A stretch of DNA of 6,450 nt from Proteiniphilum sp. (GTDB lineage: Bacteria > Bacteroidota > Bacteroidia > Bacteroidales > Dysgonomonadaceae), in assembly GCA_031284475.1 (NCBI GenBank), contig JAISZV010000009.1, positions 1-6,450 on the forward strand. Reading direction: 5' to 3'. The position numbers and the translations under genes were made by a program. The notes beneath the pieces are model-generated. The model had not been told where the DNA came from. It worked only from the letters and a program-made list of their open reading frames with translations, and made no database searches. This document shows, one piece after another, positions 1 to 4,895 of this stretch (the first letter of the stretch is position 1; every line of letters begins with the position of its first letter).

Positions 1-158
1 TTCTCATAATATTTTTCCTTGTTATCTAATACCCGAAGTGTTGTTTCCTGCAACAGATCCTTAGCTTCTTCCCTGTCGGCGGTCAATGTCAACGCAAAGT
101 TGAACATATTGTCCTGCAAACCCAATAGCTGTTTTTCGAAAGAAATCTTGGCTTTCAT
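1..158 (-). CDS. ECF-type RNA polymerase sigma factor, N-terminal part (cut by window start)
   Basis: Partial gene: 52 codons from an ATG at 156-158, running off the left edge. The protein begins MKAKISFEKQLLGLQDNMF and continues with a stretch (about residues 20-50) containing NFALTLTADREEAKDLLQET and then LRVLDNKEKY. This is the pattern of sigma-70 region 2.1-2.2 in extracytoplasmic-function sigma factors: a hydrophobic helix, then D-x-x-x-A-x-D-L-x-Q-E-T, which contacts the RNA polymerase beta' clamp. Regions 2.4 (-10 recognition) and 4 (-35 recognition) lie outside the window, so the regulon and any anti-sigma partner cannot be judged. The start is favoured because an in-frame TAA lies 15 codons upstream with no ATG between, and a good Bacteroidetes promoter ends about 43 bp upstream. 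Transcribed divergently from htpG. The family assignment is inferred from the N-terminus only. Confidence 0.82.
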   Translation of the reverse strand, partial: MKAKISFEKQLLGLQDNMFNFALTLTADREEAKDLLQETTLRVLDNKEKYYE

Positions 159-200
159 AAGCGATGATTTTTTAATTGCATTAAATGATCGTTGTCCTTA

Positions 201-230
201 CAAATATAAAAAGATATATTTAAAAACAAC
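201..230 (-). promoter_or_regulatory. Predicted promoter of the ECF sigma factor gene
   Basis: Read on the minus strand, GTTG (227-230) is followed after 18 bp by TATATTTG (201-208), which matches the Bacteroidetes -7 element TAnnTTTG exactly. The spacer is 1 bp shorter than the usual 19-21. Transcription would start near 195, giving a leader of roughly 35-40 nt before the ATG at 158. No clear Shine-Dalgarno sequence is present, as is normal for the phylum. Confidence 0.55.
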
Positions 231-486
231 TCCATTCCTGCACGTAAAAAAGATTAATTAGTGTCAACAAATAAAGAATCGCCGAAACTATACAGATAAA
301 CAGATAGATAAATATCGAAAAAAGCATCTTTAAAACCCTTGATAACTAATAAAAAAAATCTATATTCAAAAACTACCGAAAATGAATGATGAAAATAGGC
401 CCGGATCGCTCAATTCTGTCATACCTGCTTTATGGCATACAATTTGTAATTAGTTTCACGTTATTCGGCTTCGCTGGTATTCGTGC

Positions 487-517
487 TTTGCACGCTATTT
501 ACTTCGTTTTACATTTT
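487..517 (+). promoter_or_regulatory. Predicted htpG promoter with inverted repeat around the -33 box
   Basis: TTTG (487-490), a 19-bp spacer and TACATTTT (510-517, seven of eight positions of TAnnTTTG) fit the Bacteroidetes primary promoter. Predicted start is near 523, leaving a leader of about 45 nt. The -33 box sits inside a small perfect inverted repeat, CGTGC-TTT-GCACG (482-494), which could be a regulator-binding site. No CIRCE-type heat-shock operator is visible. Confidence 0.5.
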
Positions 518-530
518 ATAGGCTACCGGA

Positions 531-549
531 TAACTATTAAGTAACTATT
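531..549 (+). repeat. Short direct repeat in the htpG leader
   Basis: TAACTATT occurs at 531-538 and again at 542-549, an 11-bp period, or about one helical turn. It lies between the predicted transcription start and the htpG ATG. Such spacing can suit a dimeric DNA-binding protein, but in AT-rich DNA it may be chance. Confidence 0.3.
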
Positions 550-569
550 GAATATCAACTGAATAAATT

Positions 570-2465
570 ATGGTACAAAAAGGACAAATAGGGGTAACGA
601 CAGATAATATCTTCCCCATTATCAAAAAGTTTCTCTACAGCGATCATGAGATTTTTATCCGTGAGATCGTATCGAACGCGGTGGACGCCACACAGAAAAT
701 GAAAACTTTAGCAGATGTGGGCGATTTCAAAGGCGAATTAGGCGATCTCTCCATACATGTTTCTATTGATAAGGAAAAGAAAACGCTCACCATATCCGAC
801 CGGGGTATAGGGATGACTGCCGAAGAGGTGGACAAATATATCAATCAGATAGCGCTCTCTTCCGCCAATGATTTTCTGGATAAATACAAAGAGAACGCAA
901 ATGCCATCATCGGCCATTTCGGATTAGGTTTTTATTCCTCGTTTATGGTGTCCGAAAAAGTGGAGATTATTACCAAATCCTATAAAGAGGATGCGCAAGC
1001 CGTGAAATGGTCATGCAACGGTACGCCGGAATTTACGATGGAAGAAGTAGAAAAAGAGGAGCGCGGCGCCGACGTCATCCTTTATATAGATGAGGATAAC
1101 AAGGATTTTTTAGAAAAAGACAAAGTTGAGTCGCTGCTCAAAAAATATTGCAGATTCCTTGCCGTACCGATCGTTTTCGGCAAAAAACAGGAATGGAAAG
1201 ACGGAAAGTATCTGGATACGGAAGAAGACAATATTGTCAACGATACCAATCCGCTCTGGCGACAGAAACCGGCAGCCTTAAAAGAGGAAGACTACCTGAA
1301 ATTCTACCGGGAACTGTATCCGTATTCCATAACCGATGAGCCTATGTTCTGGATACATCTGAATGTGGATTATCCGTTTCATCTCACCGGTATTCTCTAT
1401 TTCCCGAAGATAAAGAACAATCTCGACCTGCAACGCAATAAGATACAACTCTACAGCAATCAGGTTTTCGTGACTGATTCGGTAGAGGGTATTGTGCCCG
1501 AATTTCTAACGTTGCTACACGGTGTGATCGATTCGCCCGATATTCCGCTGAACGTATCCCGCTCTTACCTGCAAAGCGACCAAAACGTGAAAAAGATTTC
1601 AAATCACATCACAAAAAAAGCAGCAGACAAGTTGGAAGAACTGTTCAAAAAAGAACGCACCCGCTTTGAAGAGAAATGGGACAGCCTGAAACTGTTTATT
1701 GAATACGGGATGCTCTCCGATGAGAAATTCTGCGACAGGGCTCTCAAATTTGCCTTATTGAAAAATGTGGAAGGCAAATATTTCACATTGGAAGAGTACA
1801 AAACCCTTACCGAAACAACACAAACCGATAAAAACGGCGACCTTATCTACCTCTATGCCAACGACAGGCAGGAACAATACAGCCATATTGAGGCGGCGAA
1901 AGAAAAAGGGTACGACGCGCTTCTGATGGACGGACAACTCAATACCCACTGGATGGGGCTTCTGGAACAAAAATCGGAGAAAACCCGCTTCGTAAGGGTT
2001 GACAGCGATACCATCGAACATATTATTGAGAAACAAGATACGGCCAACGTAACGCTCACCGACCAACAGAAAGAAAATGTGACGGAAGTGGTGAAATCGC
2101 AACTCCCGCTTATCGAAAAAACAGAATTCAGCGTCGATTTCAAAGCGCTTGGCGAAACGTCCCGGCCAATCCAGGTCACGCAGAACGAATTTTCAAGAAG
2201 AATGAAAGAGATGGCTGCCATGCAACAGCAAATGGCTTTCTACGGTGAAATGCCCGATACATACCAGATCGTACTGAATGTGCAACATCCGCTGGTCAAA
2301 GAACTTATCGACGAAAGCGAACGCAAAGACAAAGAGCAGCTTATCGCGCAAGTCTCGGCCGACAACCGGTTCAAGCAGTCAATCGACCTGGCCCTTCTCG
2401 CCGGCGGAATGCTCAAAGGGGAAGCGCTAAGCAACTTCGTGAAAAGAAGCTTTGAAATGATTTAA
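570..2465 (+). CDS. htpG: Hsp90-family molecular chaperone HtpG
   Basis: Complete 631-residue cytosolic ATP-dependent chaperone, close in length to E. coli HtpG (624). The N-terminal GHKL ATPase domain (about 1-210) shows EIVSNAVDA with the presumed catalytic Glu32 and Mg-binding Asn36, DRGIGM (77-82) for nucleotide binding, and GHFGLGFYSSFMV (115-127) as the ATP lid. The middle domain (about 230-500) has FHLTGILYFP (270-279) and DIPLNVSRSYLQ (324-335), whose Arg331 corresponds to the arginine that reaches the ATP gamma-phosphate. The C-terminal dimerisation domain ends with LALLAGGMLKGEAL (607-620). The N-terminus reads FPIIKKFLYSDHEIFIRE rather than the proteobacterial form, which I associate with Bacteroidetes. 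The ATG is fixed by an in-frame TAA two codons upstream. No frameshift or missing motif is seen. The gene is transcribed alone; the next gene, coaA, is 317 bp away across a repeat element. Confidence 0.97.
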   Translation: MVQKGQIGVTTDNIFPIIKKFLYSDHEIFIREIVSNAVDATQKMKTLADVGDFKGELGDLSIHVSIDKEKKTLTISDRGIGMTAEEVDKYINQIALSSANDFLDKYKENANAIIGHFGLGFYSSFMVSEKVEIITKSYKEDAQAVKWSCNGTPEFTMEEVEKEERGADVILYIDEDNKDFLEKDKVESLLKKYCRFLAVPIVFGKKQEWKDGKYLDTEEDNIVNDTNPLWRQKPAALKEEDYLKFYRELYPYSITDEPMFWIHLNVDYPFHLTGILYFPKIKNNLDLQRNKIQLYSNQVFVTDSVEGIVPEFLTLLHGVIDSPDIPLNVSRSYLQSDQNVKKISNHITKKAADKLEELFKKERTRFEEKWDSLKLFIEYGMLSDEKFCDRALKFALLKNVEGKYFTLEEYKTLTETTQTDKNGDLIYLYANDRQEQYSHIEAAKEKGYDALLMDGQLNTHWMGLLEQKSEKTRFVRVDSDTIEHIIEKQDTANVTLTDQQKENVTEVVKSQLPLIEKTEFSVDFKALGETSRPIQVTQNEFSRRMKEMAAMQQQMAFYGEMPDTYQIVLNVQHPLVKELIDESERKDKEQLIAQVSADNRFKQSIDLALLAGGMLKGEALSNFVKRSFEMI

Positions 2466-2471
2466 CCGGGA

Positions 2472-2492
2472 AAAAAGGGGTTGTCTCAAAAT
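2472..2492 (+). repeat. Left terminal inverted repeat of the MITE-like element
   Basis: Twenty-one bases starting AAAAAGGGGTTGTCT, 7 bp after the htpG stop codon. Mismatches to the right arm fall at arm positions 10, 16 and 18. Confidence 0.6.
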
Positions 2493-2622
2493 GAACTACC
2501 TCACCGCAAGCGGCGGGGAACTAAACCCAAAGAGATTAATTTAGATTCTCTTCTTCGTAAAATGTTATCTGTTAGATAAGATACAAGAGAATATTTTTTG
2601 AGGCAAAGCCAAAAGAACATAA

Positions 2623-2641
2623 CCACCTCCCCAGGGGGTGG
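2623..2641 (+). other. GC-rich hairpin, possible htpG terminator
   Basis: CCACCTCC and GGGGGTGG pair over 8 bp (one T-G wobble) around a CCA loop. The following bases, ATTTCTAAT, are only modestly U-rich, so it is at best a weak intrinsic terminator for htpG transcripts. It is the most stable of the hairpins inside the repeat element. Confidence 0.4.
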
Positions 2642-2733
2642 ATTTCTAATGTAAATTAAAAAATAATTCTCTGAAAATTGAATATTTGAGTTTGAACTCA
2701 GATAGGCGCCCAAAGAAAAAAGTGTTAAAATGA

Positions 2734-2754
2734 ATTGTAAGACAGCCCCTTTTT
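2734..2754 (-). repeat. Right terminal inverted repeat of the MITE-like element
   Basis: The partner arm reads AAAAAGGGGCTGTCT on the minus strand and ends 28 bp before the coaA ATG. It contains the TTG proposed as the coaA -33 box. Confidence 0.6.
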
Positions 2755-2765
2755 ATTTAACTTTG
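2735..2765 (+). promoter_or_regulatory. Predicted coaA promoter straddling the right end of the repeat element
   Basis: TTG (2735-2737), a 20-bp spacer and TAACTTTG (2758-2765), an exact TAnnTTTG match, make a good Bacteroidetes promoter. The -33 box is inside the right inverted repeat, while the -7 box lies just outside it. Transcription would start near 2771, giving a leader of only about 12 nt before the ATG at 2783. Confidence 0.55.
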
Positions 2766-2782
2766 CAGCAAAAAGCAGCGCA

Positions 2783-3733
2783 ATGAATAAAGCTTACGAG
2801 GTAACCTTTTCCCCTTTTCGCTCCTTTACCCGTGAAGAGTGGAGCAAACTGGAGGAGCACCCCATGTTTCCCGTTTCCGATATTGATCTCACTAAATTAC
2901 AGGCGCTCAACGAGCCGCTCACCCTCAAAGAAGTGGAGGATATCTATATCCCCATGATCCGGTTGCTACAGATACATCTTACTCACTACCGCAACCTGCA
3001 CAACGAACGGGATCAGTTTTTCTCCAATAAAAGTAAACCCATCCCTTATATTATCGGTATTGCCGGAAGTGTGGCGGCAGGAAAAAGTACAACTGCGCGG
3101 GTATTACAGAAACTGCTTTCTATGACGCCGGAGCAGCCGAAAGTAGAACTGATCACCACCGACGGCTTTCTATATCCAAACGATGAATTGCAAAAGCGGG
3201 GACTGCTGAATAAGAAAGGATTTCCCGAAAGTTACGACGCCAAACCGTTATTGGCATTCCTTGCAAGCGTGAAGTCCGGGCGCGACACATTTGAAATCCC
3301 CGTCTATTCGCATCTCTATTATGATGTGGTCAAAGATAAGATGCAGTCTATTGATCGGCCTGATATCCTTATCGTGGAAGGGATCAACGTGTTGCAGGTA
3401 TCGCCGGGCAAAAAAATGCGGAGAAGGGTCTTTGTATCCGATTTCTTCGATTTTTCCATCTACGTGGATGCGAGCGAAAAAGATTTACGGGAATGGTACC
3501 TCGACCGATTCAAGAAACTACAACAAACCGCTTTTCAGGATCCCGATTCCTATTTTCACAGATATGCCTCCTATTCGGAAAAGAGATTGCTGAAATTTGC
3601 CAATGAAGTATGGGATAAGATCAATCTGCCTAATCTGTTACTCAATATCCTACCCACCCGTTTCCGGGCCGATCTCATCATAGAAAAAGAGGAGTGCCAT
3701 TTTGTCAGGGGCATTCGTATCAGGAAAATATAA
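2783..3733 (+). CDS. coaA: Type I pantothenate kinase CoaA
   Basis: Complete 316-residue kinase, the same length as E. coli CoaA. It phosphorylates pantothenate with ATP, the first and usually rate-setting step of coenzyme A synthesis in the cytosol. The Walker A loop GIAGSVAAGKST (92-103) places Lys101 as in E. coli. Asp127 of TTDGF (125-129) is the expected catalytic base, His177 of PVYSHLYYD lies in the pantothenate/CoA region, and Tyr239 and Arg242 of EWYLDRF match E. coli Tyr240 and Arg243 with a one-residue shift. Arg106 and His177, with Lys101 linked in E. coli to feedback inhibition by CoA, are kept, so such inhibition is likely. The fold is P-loop kinase (PRK/uridine kinase-like). 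The ATG follows a near-consensus promoter. The gene converges with the HIT gene 82 bp downstream. No defect is seen. From memory, many Bacteroidales use the unrelated type III enzyme CoaX instead. Confidence 0.96.
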   Translation: MNKAYEVTFSPFRSFTREEWSKLEEHPMFPVSDIDLTKLQALNEPLTLKEVEDIYIPMIRLLQIHLTHYRNLHNERDQFFSNKSKPIPYIIGIAGSVAAGKSTTARVLQKLLSMTPEQPKVELITTDGFLYPNDELQKRGLLNKKGFPESYDAKPLLAFLASVKSGRDTFEIPVYSHLYYDVVKDKMQSIDRPDILIVEGINVLQVSPGKKMRRRVFVSDFFDFSIYVDASEKDLREWYLDRFKKLQQTAFQDPDSYFHRYASYSEKRLLKFANEVWDKINLPNLLLNILPTRFRADLIIEKEECHFVRGIRIRKI

Positions 3734-3750
3734 AATATCTCGCTGGGAAG

Positions 3751-3779
3751 AAAAAGGCGGCCGCCCTCCGGGAAGGCCT
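3751..3779 (-). terminator. Intrinsic terminator of the greA-HIT unit in the convergent gap
   Basis: Read on the minus strand, GGCC-TT-CCC-GGA-GGG-C-GGCC forms a GC-rich stem, with an alternative outer AGGC/GCCT pairing, followed by GCCTTTTTCTT. It lies 37-65 bp past the HIT stop codon. A wider inverted repeat GGGAAGA/TCTTCCC (3745-3751/3801-3807) encloses it. On the plus strand the stem lacks a T-tract, so termination of coaA here is less certain. Confidence 0.55.
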
Positions 3780-3815
3780 ACATTATATATTATAGCGAAG
3801 TCTTCCCGTTTCAGG

Positions 3816-4205
3816 TCAAAATGCAGTGCGTATCTTTCCGGCAATCTCCTCAAACTCATCTTCCGACAGTTGCAACTTCGGGTTGGCAAGGCTCATATCA
3901 CCCTCTTTCCTGATAGGAATCAGGTGAATATGGGCGTGCGGTACCTCTAAGCCAATCACCATCATCCCCACTCTTTTGCAGGGAATAGCTTTTTCAATCG
4001 CCTTTGCCGTTTTCTTGGCAAAGACGACCATATCACCCAAAAGTGCGTCGTCCAGATCAAATATATAATCGGTCTCTTGTTTGGGAACAACCAATGTGTG
4101 CCCTTTCGACATCGGGTTGATATCGAGAAAAGCATAAAACCGATCGTCTTCGGCTATCTTGTACGAAAGGATATCGCCTGTGATAATTCTGCTGAAAATA
4201 GTCAT
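3816..4205 (-). CDS. HIT-family (histidine triad) nucleotide hydrolase/transferase
   Basis: Complete 129-residue protein of the Hint/HIT family, small cytosolic dimers that cleave nucleoside phosphoramidates, adenylates or dinucleoside polyphosphates. The opening TIFSRIITGDILSYKIAED with FLDINPMSKGHTLVVPK (26-42) is typical of the Hint branch. The histidine triad PHAHIHLIP (89-97) gives His90, His92 and His94, the last two expected to hold the phosphate site and the catalytic nucleophile. The exact substrate cannot be told from sequence. The ATG at 4203-4205 is chosen because the family's N-terminus begins there; a longer frame to 4301 would overlap greA and adds unrelated residues. It lies 70 bp after the greA stop with no good promoter in the gap, so it is probably co-transcribed with greA. 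No Shine-Dalgarno is seen, only an A-rich run before the start. Confidence 0.93.
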   Translation of the reverse strand: MTIFSRIITGDILSYKIAEDDRFYAFLDINPMSKGHTLVVPKQETDYIFDLDDALLGDMVVFAKKTAKAIEKAIPCKRVGMMVIGLEVPHAHIHLIPIRKEGDMSLANPKLQLSEDEFEEIAGKIRTAF

Positions 4206-4275
4206 TTTTTTTAAATGAAAAGTGAAAAATAAAAATCCACTATCCCAAATCCGACTTCTTGAATCTTGGTTCTGT

Positions 4276-4746
4276 TTAAACCGAAATTTCAATAATCTCA
4301 AACGTCATTGTACCCGACGGCACTTTAATTTCGGCCACATCACCCACCTTTTTGCCCATCAAACCCTGGGCAATAGGAGTGTTTACAGCAATTTTACCGC
4401 TCTTCAGATCGGCTTCGCTCTCAGATACGAGCATATAGGTCATCGTCTTCTTTGTTTGCAGGTTTTTGATCGTAACCTTGTTCATAATCTGTACTTCATC
4501 CGTACCGATAGCGCTCTCATCGATAAGCCGGGCGTTGGAGATAAGTTTTTTCAACTGTGATATCTTCGCCTCCAGCATGCCCTGCGCATCCTTTGCCGCA
4601 TCATATTCGGCATTTTCGGACAGGTCGCCTTTATCTCTTGCTTCTGCAATCTGACGTGATATTTCAGGCCTCTGCACAGATTCCAATTCAATCAACTCAT
4701 CTTTCAATTTCCGAAGTCCTTCTTCGGTCATATACGTTACAGCCAT
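4276..4746 (-). CDS. greA: Transcription elongation factor GreA
   Basis: Complete 156-residue protein (E. coli GreA is 158). GreA enters the RNA polymerase secondary channel and stimulates cleavage of the 3' end of backtracked RNA, restarting stalled complexes. Residues 1-75 form the antiparallel coiled coil. At its tip ARDKGDLSENAEYDAA (36-51) keeps Asp41 and Glu44, the acidic pair that positions the catalytic magnesium. Residues 80-156 are the FKBP-like C-terminal domain with NTPIAQGLMGKKVGD (122-136) and PSGTMTFEI, which bind the polymerase rim. The start ATG gives the usual MAVTYMTEEGL N-terminus. The HIT gene follows 70 bp downstream on the same strand. Upstream are a near-consensus promoter and a terminator-like hairpin between that promoter and the ORF, suggesting leader control. 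Confidence 0.97.
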   Translation of the reverse strand: MAVTYMTEEGLRKLKDELIELESVQRPEISRQIAEARDKGDLSENAEYDAAKDAQGMLEAKISQLKKLISNARLIDESAIGTDEVQIMNKVTIKNLQTKKTMTYMLVSESEADLKSGKIAVNTPIAQGLMGKKVGDVAEIKVPSGTMTFEIIEISV

Positions 4747-4777
4747 AATCTCTTTTTTTATTCCTTAAACTCGACGT

Positions 4778-4815
4778 AAAGAAAAAGAATTCCGACCTTT
4801 ATTACAAGACCGGAA
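4778..4815 (-). terminator. Terminator-like hairpin in the greA leader / downstream of the lipoprotein gene
   Basis: On the minus strand TTCCGGTCTT (4815-4806) pairs with AAGGTCGGAA (4799-4790) over 10 bp with two G-U wobbles and a 6-nt loop, followed by TTCTTTTTCTTT (4789-4778). This is a classic intrinsic terminator shape. It lies about 80 bp past the lipoprotein gene's stop, so it can terminate that gene. It is also downstream of the predicted greA promoter, so greA transcripts must read through it. Confidence 0.65.
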
Positions 4816-4842
4816 CCCCTTTTTTCCATGTTTGTGCTTTCA

Positions 4843-4873
4843 CAAAGATAATACCTTATTCCGGTTATACAAA
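4843..4873 (-). promoter_or_regulatory. Predicted greA promoter
   Basis: On the minus strand TTTG (4873-4870), a 19-bp spacer and TATCTTTG (4850-4843) match the Bacteroidetes consensus in both boxes and in spacing. The predicted start near 4837 gives a leader of about 90 nt. The promoter begins 23 bp past the stop of the upstream lipoprotein gene. Confidence 0.65.
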
Positions 4874-4895
4874 ATTTCCCGGATATATTTTACTT

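Larger units (their letters stand above)
159..569. other. Divergent intergenic region between the ECF sigma gene and htpG
   Basis: This 411-bp stretch carries no convincing gene on either strand. It contains the outward promoters of both flanking genes. Bases 231-460 are AT-rich and I see no recognisable site there. Bases 462-517 carry three loosely similar units beginning TATTCG, TATTCG and TATTT (462, 478 and 496, spaced 16 and 18 bp). The middle one folds into a 5-bp hairpin. A short direct repeat lies at 531-549. Confidence 0.6.
2472..2754. mobile_element. 283-bp MITE-like element with imperfect terminal inverted repeats
   Basis: The left end (2472-2492) begins AAAAAGGGGTTGTCT. The right end (2734-2754), read in reverse complement, begins AAAAAGGGGCTGTCT, and the two agree at 18 of 21 positions. 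GGGG(T/C)TGTCT ends resemble transposon termini. Internally the DNA is unusually foldable: CCGC-AA-GCGG (2504-2513, extendable to 2499-2518), an ATTCTCTT/AAGAGAAT arm (2545-2552/2585-2592) enclosing TTATCT-GTT-AGATAA (2565-2579), an 8-bp GC-rich stem with a CCA loop (2623-2641), and TGAGT-TTGA-ACTCA (2687-2700). There is no transposase; a 70-codon minus-strand frame (2501-2713) crosses it without family features. ATTTAAC occurs at 2460-2466 and directly after the right end at 2755-2761, a possible target duplication, but the left copy is 5 bp away from the repeat. It may instead be a worn IS remnant or a structured intergenic repeat. Confidence 0.6.

Noticed and set aside
19..261. 80-codon plus-strand frame at the left edge
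   Set aside because: It is antisense to the ECF sigma factor gene and its promoter, has no family features, and the minus-strand reading gives a clear sigma region 2.
1755..2221. Two overlapping minus-strand frames of 115 and 122 codons within htpG
   Set aside because: They are Cys/Phe/Ser-rich antisense shadows of the well-conserved HtpG C-terminal half.
2501..2713. 70-codon minus-strand frame inside the inverted-repeat element
   Set aside because: It runs through several hairpins, has no recognisable domain or start signal, and is bounded by the element's repeats; best explained as incidental.
4206..4301. N-terminal extension of the HIT protein by 32 residues
   Set aside because: It would overlap greA by 26 bp and adds residues unlike the family. 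The HIT N-terminus TIFSRIITG starts cleanly at the ATG at 4203-4205.
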